Of a stretch of DNA of 64,000 nt, positions 25,313 to 35,358 are shown piece by piece; within the stretch, counting starts at the first letter, position 1, and each line of letters opens with the position of its first letter. The position numbers were made by a program, and so were the translations under genes. The DNA is from Leguminivora glycinivorella. Its lineage: Eukaryota; Arthropoda; Insecta; Lepidoptera; Tortricidae. The notes under the pieces are model-generated. The model was not told the origin of the DNA. It searched no databases and saw nothing but the letters and a program-made list of their open reading frames with translations. The DNA lies in contig NC_062979.1 in the NCBI RefSeq assembly GCF_023078275.1, forward strand, positions 11,352,502 through 11,416,501, written 5' to 3'.

Positions 25313-25709
25313 CTAACAGATCCCGTGTTGATACGCGAAAACGGTCTTATTAGATGACCTTTCTCTCAATTTCAAAATCAATTAATTTTAACTACAGATT
25401 GTAGAGAAACATGTAAAGCTTTTACAAAATAATGTCCGGCTAGATAAGCCATAAACCGAGCAAAACTTCTTTCATCAATGTCTCGCTATTGGTGTGCCTA
25501 TATGCCTCACATATCGCACCAAATAAGCAGTAATTGCAATCCAGGAGACATTTATATACCTTACGTATCGCATTTGTTTTTCTTTTATGTAGATTTTAAA
25601 ATTTATTAGCGATACAAAATTACATAACTTGAACGATGAGTACCAGTCAGCAGTTAATAGTGGACACTGTAACCATGTGCCCACGATCGTTTCTAACAAT
25701 TTTTGTGAG

Positions 25710-26290
25710 GATTCTGCGTGTGACGCGTATCGACGTCAAAGCCTTTCCCTTTCAGGCCGTTAGTTTAATAAGTCTGGGCGGCGGGCAACGTGACCGATTG
25801 TCGACATAAATAAATTGCAATTTTGCGAGTTCCACATGTACGTCAAAACCTTTTTCAGGCTGTGGGTACATACCCACAGCCTGAAAAAGCCACTCACATG
25901 AGTCAGGGCTGCGAGCAGACGAGGGTTATTTTTTTCTGTAATTGCATGCGAGTTCTACATGTGACACGTATCGACTATGTCCAGGCCGTTCCCTTTCAGA
26001 CTGTGTTATTATTGTATACTGAGCCTAAATTATAAAAGGCAACTAAATGCCGAGTTTCTTGCCGGTCCCATAGTGGATACCCCCTCCCAACAGTCCCAAC
26101 TGAGGGGGGACTGAAATCTTCTTGAGGCTGAGGCGTAGGGTTAGAGCCAGCGTAGCTTTATTTGACGTTCATATGCGCATTGTAATATGCCTACTTGGAA
26201 AATAAATATTTCATTTCATTTCATTTTAAATATTCGACGCGCACCAGCTACGTCAAATCAAAACCTTTTCCTTTTAACCGATGTAAGTAC
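25710..26290 (+). repeat. Degenerate tandem motif 'tacgtcaaaacctttccctttcagg'
   Basis: Variants of (c)acatgt.acgtatcgacgtc, then aaa.cctttccctttcaggc, recur near 25712-25760, 25828-25862, 25950-26005 and 26246-26285. Another copy lies at 31680-31715, on the other side of the DIRS element. The spacing is irregular (about 115, 125 and 300 bp). It appears to be an old tandem array split by the DIRS insertion. Confidence 0.5.
25850..25889. repeat. Perfect 40-bp hairpin
   Basis: ctttttcaggctgtgggta is followed after 2 bp by its exact reverse complement. It lies inside the degenerate tandem motif array. Confidence 0.8.
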
Positions 26291-26494
26291 CTATGGCCAG
26301 CCGGTTTTTCTTATCACGGCTTTAGACAAGACGGACTGGAGTTATTTTTATTTTTACTGCAATAATGAAAGTTTCAAATTTTGCTCAGAGCACAAGACCG
26401 AGCGGTCGTTGTGCGGATCCCTGGATGAAGCCTAATATAATTAATGATCAAACGAACTTACCTGTACGTGAAGTTCGATCATAATTATATGAGT

Positions 26495-26643
26495 AGCTTC
26501 ATTCGACGCGATTTTGTTTACATGTTGTAGCTGGGCTCCACGTCACAGCCTTGCACGGATATTTAAAGTAGGGAGGTTTAAAAATCCCCTACTGGCAACA
26601 CTCCTCAGTTCCCCGATCCATACCGTGTATCCCGATATTCATA
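26495..26643. repeat. DIRS left inverted terminal repeat
   Basis: Starts agcttcattcgacgcgattt and runs to cccgatattcat. It matches, in inverse orientation, 31396-31544 (agcttcattcttagcgattt read from the right). It is followed internally by an oligo(T) run at 26656-26673. The outer 57 bp (26438-26494) are not in the right ITR but are in the internal complementary region. Confidence 0.9.
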
Positions 26644-26706
26644 TTCGTTAAAAGCTTTTTTTTTTTTTTTTTTATGGGGTGGGAATTTATTGGGAGGGTT
26701 ATTAAT

Positions 26707-26825
26707 AATCGCGTCGAATGAAGCTACTCATATAATTATGATCGAACTTCACGTACAGGTAAGTTCGTTTGATCATTAATTATATTTCCTAGCTTCATTC
26801 TTAGCGATTTGTTTACATGTTGTAG
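26707..26825. repeat. DIRS internal complementary region
   Basis: The first part, atcgcgtcgaatgaagctac and onward to gttcgtttgatcat, is the reverse complement of the left terminus (26438-26515). The second part, taattatatttcctagcttc and onward to acatgttgtag, is the reverse complement of the right terminus (31510-31558). The internal region is therefore the two element ends joined head to tail, as in DIRS-1, where it is thought to template completion of a circular intermediate. Confidence 0.92.
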
Positions 26826-26936
26826 ATGTTGAGAGAAATAATATTAATACAAAAAAGAAAAAATATTTCAACATTTTATTTCGAAACGAAAAAATAAACT
26901 AGGTATCTTATTTATATTTAGCATTATTAAACAATT

Positions 26937-27863
26937 TTAATTAGTGTGTGAAGTACAAGACAGAACTGCTTGAGCAAATTGATTTTTGTGGTCGACTGCA
27001 ATTTCCCTATTATAGAATTTAGCAAACACGGAGGAGGACGGAGTCCAACCCGCCGTTTTTCGAATCACATCTAAGTTTATGCCGAGCGAGTTGGCTCTGG
27101 ATGTAGCCGCGTGCCGGGTGCTGTGTGCACCGAATATGGTGGTATCTAAACCACTCTGTTTTAGTGTGTCCTTAATCCAATGGCTTAGTCGCTGGGATGA
27201 TAATTTCGAGTGAGGTCTTCTGTAACTAATGAATAAATTGTCATGATCACCTGACCGCAGAGACCTGGTTTTGTTAATGTAAGAAATCAAACATCTCGCT
27301 GGACATATATTTGGATTTTGATCAAAAAATGGCAATTTTAATAAAGGTTGTGTTGAATTTAAGCGGGATGTTTTTATTAGATCTGGTATCCTAATTAAGA
27401 CCTCTGTATTATCTATAATACTAACATTATTTAATTTAATCAAGGTCAAAGTTTGCACTCTATGTGCGGTTACAAGTGCCAATAATGTTGACAACTTTTT
27501 TGATAAATTTTCTAAATCAAGTGAATCATTCGGCCCTTTATTTGATAAATAACGAAGAACAATACCAGGGTCCCAAGTTAAATCATATTTAGGGGCAGTC
27601 GGTCTTAGACGAAATACACCTTTCATGAATCTTTTAATTCGCTCGTCTTCTAGATATGCCGGACCTAACAACAAAGAAATCGCAGACTTATGCGAATTTA
27701 TTGTACCATATTGAGCACCATTTTCATAAATAAATGCTAAAAAATTTATAACATCGGTAACAGACGGCTTCAAATAATTTATACAATGATTATTAGAGTA
27801 AATTAACCAATTCTTTAAACAACTGTCATATTGCTTGTAAGTATTTTCTGAAAGGGATGACAT
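26937..27863 (-). CDS. DIRS tyrosine recombinase (YR)
   Basis: Tyrosine recombinase thought to integrate the circular DNA copy of the element. The frame is open from a TTG at 27890, overlapping the end of the RT/MT frame; the first ATG (MSSLSENTYKQY) is at 27863. Counted from the TTG, the catalytic residues are present: R144 in LVTAHRVQTL, H256 and R259 in GAHSTRHAATS, the Gly-Trp box at 281-282 and the nucleophile Y293 in FAKFYNRE. The N-terminal half (about 11-90) fits the SAM-like core-binding domain and 130-300 the catalytic domain. At ~310 residues it has the usual length. No frameshift or stop was seen. Confidence 0.93.
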   Translation of the reverse strand: MSSLSENTYKQYDSCLKNWLIYSNNHCINYLKPSVTDVINFLAFIYENGAQYGTINSHKSAISLLLGPAYLEDERIKRFMKGVFRLRPTAPKYDLTWDPGIVLRYLSNKGPNDSLDLENLSKKLSTLLALVTAHRVQTLTLIKLNNVSIIDNTEVLIRIPDLIKTSRLNSTQPLLKLPFFDQNPNICPARCLISYINKTRSLRSGDHDNLFISYRRPHSKLSSQRLSHWIKDTLKQSGLDTTIFGAHSTRHAATSRANSLGINLDVIRKTAGWTPSSSVFAKFYNREIAVDHKNQFAQAVLSCTSHTN

Positions 27864-27886
27864 TATAATCTCTATGGACGTATCGT

Positions 27887-29850
27887 TCAATAATTTCTGT
27901 GATAACGATTTCCGGACAATTTCACGGCAACCAATGTAAGCGTCTTGTTCAAGTTGTGGGACAATCTGAAAGGAGATTTTAACAAGTTAGGATTTGGTTC
28001 AAAATGTATGAAACTCGACGTGGCAATTTTTCTCAAAATTGGAAACCAGGGCTGAGTAGGCCAATATGGCACAACCAAAATTCCTACGGCTTTATCTAAT
28101 ATAATTTTCTGTAAGATTTTTAATATGATGGAAAAAGGTGGAAATGCGTAGAAGAAGGTATTATTCCACGTGATTGTAAATGCGTCTACTGCCCAGGCGT
28201 CTGGGTCGTTCTTCCACGACACATACCGGCGGCACTTAGCGTTGCTTCGGCTAGCGAACAAATCTATTGTAGGATAGCCGTAGGTATTTACAATCACTTG
28301 AAAAGCATCATCAGATAACTCCCATTCTGTATCAGTAAATTTTTTGCGCGAAAGATGGTCTGCCTCTATATTTTCATGAGTATTTATATAAGACGCAAAT
28401 AGTATTATTTTTCTGTCTTCACACCATTGCCAGATGTCGCGACATATGCTATTTAAATGTGGGTATTGAATACTGCCCATGCGATTAATACAAGAAATGG
28501 CAGTAACATTATCAATCCTTAGTAACAATTCACAATTTGACACGTGTTTTGCAAATGTCTTTAAACCTAAAAAGGCAGCTATTAATTCTAGGCTATTAAT
28601 ATGCATGTCTTTTTCATTATCTTTCCAAAAACCGTAAACTTCCTGACTATTACAAAATGCTCCAAATCCGCTTAAAGAAGCGTCTGAAAAGATCTCCAAT
28701 TTAAATTTGTTAAATCTAAAGGGATTGTTGGAACCTACATTGTCAATCCACCAATTAAAATCATCTTTAAATTTACTAGGCAACGAGATTACTTGATCGT
28801 AATTTGAGTTTTCTAAAAGGCAAAGATATTTATGTCTTTCAAATTGTTTAGTGTACAGCCATCCATATTGGACGGCTGGGCAGGCGGATGTCAGGAGTCC
28901 GATAAACGCGGCAAAGTCGCGTAACTTGCATTTTTTAAGTGATTTAAACTTAATTGATTGTTCTAGTATTTTAGCTTTCTTATTCTCCGGGAGACTAAGT
29001 GTCATGTTCACTGAATCAAATATAAATCCTAAGAATTTGCATTGCTGTTTTGGTGCCAAACAGCTTTTCTCAACATTAATTATGAACCCAAGATTTTCAA
29101 GCATATTTTTAGTAAAAGTTACATTCTCCTGCCATTCTAAGTAAATTCTACCAAAGCAAAGTATATCGTCTAGATAGATAACTGACATGTAACCATTCGA
29201 TCTCAAGTTTTCTATAACAGGTTTAAACAGTTAAGTGAAAACAGTACATAAACCAATTTAATGTACTTCACATTAAATTTATATAACTTATTGTTATATT
29301 TAAACCGAAGAAACCGTTGGTGATGTTCATGTACAGGGATTAAAAAATATGCGTCTTTCAAATCAATAGATGCCATAAAACAATTTTTGGTTATTAGTTT
29401 TGACGCTGTCCTATAATCCTCCATTTTAAAATGTTGAGGTTTTATAAATTTATTTAAACATTTTAAATTTAAAATAAACCTTTTGTCGCCATTTGGTTTT
29501 GGAACAAGAAATATGCTTGATAAAAATTCGTTATCTACGTGATCACATTCTGAGATAGCCTGCATTTTTAACAATGACCCTATTGCTTTAGAATATTCAG
29601 TATGCTCAGTATCTGATTTCGGATAAACACTTGGAGCATCAGGACGAAAAGGTGTACAAGTGAATGGAATTTTATATCCTTGTAACCATGATAAAACTGT
29701 CTGATCGTCCGTGATTTGTTCCCACTGTGACAAGTAATATCGAAGCCGGCCGGCGTACGCTACCTCTGCGTCTATCGTCTCCTGCTCCTCCAGGCCGGGC
29801 GCTCCGCGGTCCCCCGTCGTTGAGAGCCGTGGCCGTGGCGTGGCTCGCTG
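27887..29850 (-). pseudogene. DIRS reverse transcriptase / RNase H / DAM-like methyltransferase ORF, disrupted
   Basis: The upstream piece (from about 29850, overlapping the end of ORF1 in another frame, to 29212) has RT motifs FLVPKPNGDKRFILNLKCLN and SIDLKDAYFLIPVHE. The downstream piece (29206-27887) starts just before the RT active site IYLDDILCFG. It then has RNase H with D175 (FSDASLSGFG), E207 (SLELIAAF), D232 (RIDNVTA) and D283 (EADHLSR), and then the methyltransferase-like domain (PTIDLFASRSN, AFPPF, VVPYWPTQPWFPIL). The two pieces are separated by a frameshift near 29260 and an in-frame TAA near 29232, where the RT palm between motifs A and C is interrupted. Without RT this copy could move only with help from another one. 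Domain order is typical of DIRS1-like elements. Confidence 0.9.
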
Positions 29851-30778
29851 CGCTGCGACTGGCGACTCCTCCCGCTGTACGAGTAGTCGGCTTTCGGCCT
29901 TATTTTCCGAGGCGTCGTCTTCCAGTTTAAACGATTATTGCCATTGTAACGATCCGTTTTCACGAAGTTATTTATGTGAAATTTGTTGGAACGAAAATAT
30001 TTTGCTTGTTTCAGGTCGGCTCCGGACTGTTTTATTGTTTTTGCAGATTTTAATTTCTCGGATACATTATCTCCAAACAAAAACTTGTTGCGCTTGGTTT
30101 CGCTAAGTACATCTTTCATATCAGGGTTAATCGCTGAAATGACGAATCCGCGCCTCGTCTTAGTATCCGAACAGTGGCTATCACACAGGAGCCTGCAAGC
30201 GTCGCTAATCGGTTTCAAGATCTTGGTGTGTTGTTCTTTAGCAATTATTAACTCGGCCGCTTGATTAAGAGCGGCAATCGCTATGGCGATCTGATTTTGT
30301 TTCATCATAATGGCGTTGTCTCGTTTTACCAGATTTTCCGCTAACGCCGTTCTCACTTCCGGATTCAGCAATGGCGCAACTAATAAATCACAGTTTTCAG
30401 GAATAAGATAGGATTCAGTTAATTTATCTTTAGTCTCTTTGACTAACCCTTTATCTAGAATCTCTTGCCATCTCGATGCTAAATCTTTATGTGTCGGTTT
30501 CCCCATTTTTATTTCTGATTTCGGTGCGTCGCCTAACACTTCTAGAATCTCATCATCGAGATCTGTAGAGTCTTGTGTGTTCACAGGATCAGAAGTCGAA
30601 GGCGCATTAGTGACAGTTGGCGGCGCGGGCGCGGGTGGCGGCGGCGGCGGCGCGGGAGACGATGGCGGTCGAGGCGCGGGAGTGGGCGCGGGCGCCGGGC
30701 CCCGCGCGACGCGCGGCGGGGATGCGAAGGCACATAAATCACCTCGATCGAGGTTTTCTGACACATCGCTATCTGATC
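29772..30778 (-). CDS. DIRS ORF1 (Gag-like), exon 2
   Basis: A 335-codon frame with no internal ATG near its start; it begins directly after a splice acceptor (ttgttttag|GATCAGAT). N-terminal residues SDSDVSENLDRGDLCAFASP are followed by a long Pro/Ala-rich stretch (APAPTPAPRPPSSPAPPPPP). A conserved helical part follows (KSEIKMGKPTHKDLASRWQE, SYLIPENCDLLVAPLLNPEV), then a basic C-terminus rich in Arg, Ser and Tyr. The frame ends at 29772, overlapping the start of the RT frame. The GC-rich proline region is compositionally unlike the rest of the element. It is probably the nucleic-acid-binding structural protein, inferred from position and its basic tail. Confidence 0.85.
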
Positions 30779-30829
30779 CTAAAACAATTAGTCTGTCTTA
30801 ATACGCGTTATGCGACATCAGTTCTGTAT

Positions 30830-30992
30830 GTATTTTGTGAAAGAGATAGCCCTGATGGCGTCTCGCATCACACATACAAAGTAGGGATTAATCATTTAAA
30901 ATATATGACAGAGATAGCCCTGTTGGCGTCTCGCATCATAATTGGACATTTTTGCGTGAAAGAGATGGCCCAGTTGGCGTCTCGCATCACGA
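30830..30992 (-). repeat. Three-fold repeat inside the DIRS ORF1 intron
   Basis: gagatagccctgatggcgtc + tcgcatca occurs three times (about 30841, 30911 and 30961), each preceded by tga(a/c)a. The copies differ at 2-4 positions. They fill most of the intron and have no coding role that I can see. Confidence 0.85.
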
Positions 30993-31179
30993 GTGAACAC
31001 TAGCAATTTCAATATGTGCAGGCTTGTGTAGCTTACGAGCTACTTACACACTTAACATCATTACAAATTACTTTATACGATATGTATAATATAAAAAATA
31101 AAATATCACCATTATGAGGGTATCGTAACATATAAAAAGAAAAAAATATTTTTTGAGGGTAGGTTATTGACAAACTCAC

Positions 31180-31306
31180 CTTCATTTTCGTGATCAGAAT
31201 GAATCATGATTCTTTGTCGCTTGGAATTTCGTAGTAATTGTAATTCCAGTAATTTAATCTTCCTCCTGATGTCGTCATTTTCTTCACACATTTTTCGTTT
31301 CGACAT
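31180..31306 (-). CDS. DIRS ORF1 (Gag-like), exon 1
   Basis: ATG at 31306, reading MSKRKMCEENDDIRRKIKLL, then ELQLLRNSKRQR and HSDHENEG. The end of the exon is GAAAATGAAG|GTGAGT, a strong donor leaving one base. Joined to 30778 (GA TCA GAT) it continues in frame as HENEG-SDSDVSENL. The peptide is a charged, probably coiled-coil helix with a basic cluster. The intron is 30779-31179 (401 bp). Exon pairing is inferred from splice signals, phase and the lack of any ATG in exon 2. Confidence 0.75.
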
Positions 31307-31395
31307 GGTTGATAACAACCAGCTAAGTTTTTTTTTTTTTTTTTTTTTTTAATAAAATCGTGTGACGTGCGAAGGCTATGAGCACGGAAGCACAG

Positions 31396-31544
31396 AATGA
31401 ATATCGGGATACACGGTATGGATCGGGGAACTGAGGAGTGTTGCCAGTAGGGGATTTTTAAACCTCCCTACTTTAAATATCCGTGCAAGGCTGTGACGTG
31501 GAGCCCAGCTACAACATGTAAACAAAATCGCTAAGAATGAAGCT
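31396..31544. repeat. DIRS right inverted terminal repeat
   Basis: Inverse of 26495-26643, containing gaatatcgggatacacggta and tggatcggggaactgaggag. Just inside it (31328-31350) is another long oligo(T) run on the plus strand. The terminal aggaaatataatta (31545-31558) extends past the ITR. Confidence 0.9.
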
Positions 31545-31984
31545 AGGAAATATAATTATTACGTCCGACGCCTTTCTGTTATGATGTTGATCTTTATATA
31601 CAACTACTATACGTACTATGCTGTAGCATTGTAATGCTACAATGGTCAATGCGACGAAGAGGTCTACGTATATAAACTGTATCAACTACAAAACCTTTCC
31701 CTTTCAGACGGTAGCCAACGTGCTCCATTGTGGCGCCCCGCACGTGATGTCGATTGCCTCTAATTGATTAGCGCCGCGCTGTCGCGAACTGCGCGAGATA
31801 TTAGATTTCAGGCCTGAATGGCCATAGCGTTTATGCAAGCTTTAGTTTGGCTATATAGTTGGAAAAATTATTATAATAGTTTGAATTCTGAAAACATGCT
31901 GAAGGCTCCTGTGTGCCAGACACTCGTGACCGCTTTTGATTATAGGTGTAAAACTATGTTTGGTGTCTAACTAAACTTAATTTA

Positions 31985-32482
31985 GACGACGCCAGTGATT
32001 GTCAACTTATGACCTCTTACCCGTTCAAAAAAATCACTCGCACCAGACAGGGCTCGAAAAATCAACTCCAAACTCATACTACCAAACTGACTAAGTCGTC
32101 TAAAATCATGTCTCACATAGGACCTAGAGTCTTCAACAAACTACCAGCAGAAATAAAAAATGCAGGCAGTACCCACCAATTTTTAAAAAAGTTAAGAAGG
32201 TGGCTCTTAGAATACTCCGTCTATGACATAAAAGATTTCTTTGACCTACCAAATAACTTATATTAGAATAAAATAATAATTATGTATAAAATCAAATTAA
32301 CAAATCTAAATAACATATCATATGTAATATAATCAATGAATGCATCTTTCAATTAAAAATTCGAAATTATAACTAGACTGAAATTGTAATAATCTTAATT
32401 TAATTGCTGTTAAATAATTTTATTGATGAACGTGTAATATTTATAATATTATTAATAAAATGTCTATGTCTATGTCTATGTG
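31985..32482 (+). mobile_element. LINE 3' end with C-terminal RT-ORF remnant
   Basis: The plus-strand frame at 32009-32266 ends SHIGPRVFNKLPAEIKNAGS then FLKKLRRWLLEYSVYDIKDF. This is the usual C-terminal 'G…iFN-LP-ei…f-k-lk-wLl' stretch of CR1/Jockey-type LINE ORF2. It is followed by AT-rich 3' UTR and a (tgtcta)n tail at 32461-32482. Strongly 5' truncated. Confidence 0.8.
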
Positions 32483-32650
32483 TCTAGTTTTAATTATACT
32501 CGTAGAAACAGAATATTTCGTGGCGTTAAAATGAACTATAATGACTACTTTTAAGATAAATAAATGAAAAAAAAAAGATTGAATGATAAAATTTCCAATT
32601 TAACTGTTGTACCGACAACGGGGGTGAAGCCATTGCAAAGAGCGGTCGAA

Positions 32651-33097
32651 TAGGCTTGTGTCGTTCACGAACTATGAACTGTTAGGAATAAAATCCCATC
32701 AATGACCGAAATGAACTGAATCTTTCCGTGCTCTGTGAATCGGTCTTTGCTCATTTAGTTCAGTATAGGATCGGCGAGCGCGAGCGGTTTGGATCAAGAA
32801 AGAGTATGTGACGGCGCCGACCGGGAGCGAGGTATTTAGCAAAGCGAAACAAAAACGTCAGGTTTTCATATTAAGCTTCGGTTACTTACAACCTTTCGGC
32901 CCGGAATTGTTATTGTCTGTGGAATATTCGTATCATTTTGACACTAGTCGATCCCATTCGTTCTGATCTTTCCGACCGTAGTGGTCGCTGGTCTGACTGA
33001 ACTAAATGAGCAAAGACCTAAAAGAGCGAACTAGTTCGTGGGAGCGATTGAACGAGATAGGAGCGCTCCGATCAACGAACGAAACGGCACAAGCCTA
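32651..33097. mobile_element. hAT-type MITE with perfect 8-bp target duplication
   Basis: Ends TAGGCTTGTGTCGTTC and, inverted, TAGGCTTGTGCCGTTT. The target duplication CGGTCGAA is at 32643-32650 and 33098-33105. Inside lies another inverted pair, ggtctttgctcatttagttc (about 32741 and 33000). 447 bp, noncoding. The small ORF starting at 33006 is an artefact of this element. Confidence 0.85.
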
Positions 33098-33109
33098 CGG
33101 TCGAAATAA

Positions 33110-34550
33110 AAAAGTCAATACCAAAACAAAAGAACATTATTTCTCAGAAAGAAATTGCCGCAATAATAGAAAGAAACAGAAACCCACTTTCTATGCCCTC
33201 GTATAAAGTATATCAATAAATTGTATTACGTCTTACCAAGTACCTAGCTAGCACTAACGAAATAGTAGGGAATAATATGATTGGGTCCGTAAATAAATTA
33301 CTGTGTTTTATTCTTACACCCACATCAGTGTGGGTAATTAATTACTAGAGGTAAATTACAAATTTTTTATAGAACAATATAAAAATTGTATGGTAAGAAT
33401 TATCCATATATTTTAGTAAGGTACACCACATTAATTCTCTGCTCCACTATCTATCTTATCTAACCTTACAAAAATAACAACTTTTTTTTTTAATTCCTTG
33501 TCACCAAAACTATATTCTTATAGGTAGATGTTTAAAAGTATAATTTTTATTTTATAGTTTGGCTCACCATTCTTTTTAACCACAAATGTATTCGATTCAG
33601 AACACAGCACAACACAAGCACTTCGTTGAAAATTCAATTAGTATTGATAAAGATATGTAGCGAAGTCTTATTCGATATACTTATATCTCTTATCGTAATC
33701 GAAAATCAATACAGATCACGTAATCTTATCAATGAACTAATTACTGGATTTGCCATTAAAATAAATTGAAGAGACGATTTTAATTTAGTATTACTAGCAT
33801 GTGTCATATATATCTGTATGTAAACCTCTATAATCGGTCTTTCGAGTTTTATATAGGCAGATATATATTATAGATAACATATCGTAGCCGTCTAAAATTA
33901 CGCACGTTAGGCAAGTCTGCATCGCTATGGATATAGAATAAATATAAGCAGGAGGTAATGTATATGTAGGTACTCTAACTCTGCAAGTGATTATGAAATT
34001 TGAGCGAAAATAAATTCCTAGATTTTCTTTCAGCTTTATCCGTTTTGCGTCAATGTGTCACGTTCAGGTCTGCCATTCCAATCGCTTGCTAATCTGGACT
34101 GTCTGGAGCATAGGGCGAACCATTTGAAACCGAAAGTCGCAAAACGAAGGCCCAGTGAATTACTATTAAGCTCATCGCAGTCATCGCCATTTCTGTTCAT
34201 GTTCGCTCGGTGTTTGTTTTTATTTATTTTTTGCACGAGTGTTGTCCAGATGACACAGGTTGTTATTTATTATATATTGATTTTGCAAAGGACATTCATA
34301 GGGCACCGTCAGTTTGTTTGGAGATTTGGGCGTCATCGTCATCCATGAATAACACCGCACCAATTTGGACTTTCTGACTCGTCCCTCCTCACTTGTCACA
34401 CCTTTTCATAGAAAAATCTCTTTTTTTTATGAAAAATTCTCTTCCTTTACATATAGCTGTGGTATAAATAAATGGATGACCCCCTATGGAGAAACTACTA
34501 AATACTACCATGTCAATGTATGTTAGGTAAATTTTAAATAGTATGCTAAT
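33110..34550. other. MCT intron 1, nothing recognised
   Basis: AT-rich. A moderately complex stretch at 34030-34350 has overlapping short ORFs on both strands without domains; it may be an old retroposon or chance. Confidence 0.35.
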
Positions 34551-34568
34551 AATCGGGATTTTGAAAGC

Positions 34569-34789
34569 GCTGGTAGGCTTGGTAAGTAAAGTAGCTTGGT
34601 GAAGGAAAACATCGTGAGGAAACCGGACTAATTCCAATAAGGTCTAGTTACCCTTCGGGTCGGAATGTCAGATGGCAGTCGCTTTCGTAAAAACCAGTGC
34701 CTACACCAAATCTTGGAATTAGTTGCCAAAGCGGACCCCAGGCTCCCATGAGCCGTGGCAAATGCCGGGATAACGCAAGGAGGATGATG
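34569..34789 (+). mobile_element. 5'-truncated non-LTR element with 18-bp target duplication
   Basis: Flanked by AATCGGGATTTTGAAAGC at 34551-34568 and 34790-34807 (perfect). The insert contains gaaaacatcgtgaggaaacc, ttacccttcgggtcggaatg and ends gcaaggaggatgatg, a (gat)n-type tail. It is only the 3' UTR of a LINE, 221 bp. Confidence 0.85.
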
Positions 34790-34809
34790 AATCGGGATTT
34801 TGAAAGCTT

Positions 34810-35358
34810 TCCTTCCTCCCCGGAATAACAGCAATCATGTGATGTGACACATGAAAACTTTATTCATCCATCAACAGACACGCGCTGTTAACTTCTGCGA
34901 TCTACTTTACACTTATATTGCAGCAGATAAACCTGTGCTCTATCAGCTAAGCCTGCCACTCGTGTATGCACAGGGATTATGCATAACAACGAAGTGGAAA
35001 CGCATAATATATTATTATAGTCAAGTTTGACGCATTTAGAAGAACGTAAACAAGTAAAACCATCAACATCATAGTCTGTTCTTCAGTCCATTTGTCATTA
35101 GAAGAAGATTGGCTACATATTACGAAGGTTGGATTATACTAATTCAAATTATAAGTATTTGCCCATATACAGTACTCATATAGCATGGGTGGTGGTAGGT
35201 ACATACATATGTCGTCATTGTCGTCAACCAGAGAAATCTTAGGTAAAGAGAGTGAATCGCAGATAATTTTTAGTAGAGCTTGACCCAGTGGGATGGGGAC
35301 AAAAATGCTTAGGAATTGTGTTTCTCCAATGCAAAAGTCTACCCTACTATTTGAAACA
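34810..35358. other. MCT intron 1, nothing recognised
   Basis: AT-rich; no ORFs with motifs and no clear repeat boundaries. Confidence 0.4.

Larger units (their letters stand above)
26438..31558 (-). mobile_element. DIRS-type tyrosine-recombinase retrotransposon, ~5.1 kb
   Basis: Complete element architecture on the minus strand: right inverted terminal repeat (31396-31544), ORF1 in two exons, RT/RNase H/methyltransferase frame, tyrosine recombinase, internal complementary region (26707-26825), left inverted terminal repeat (26495-26643). The ITRs are ~149 bp and nearly identical. The left end carries ~57 bp beyond the ITR and the right end about 14 bp; both extensions are found fused in the internal complementary region. 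There is no target-site duplication, as expected for recombinase-mediated integration of a circle. The RT frame carries a frameshift and a stop, so this copy is not autonomous as it stands, although the recombinase frame is intact. Confidence 0.93.

Noticed and set aside
29727..30801. Plus-strand ORFs across the DIRS ORF1 region
   Set aside because: Antisense shadows of the proline/alanine-rich ORF1; the minus-strand frame has the splice signals and family features.
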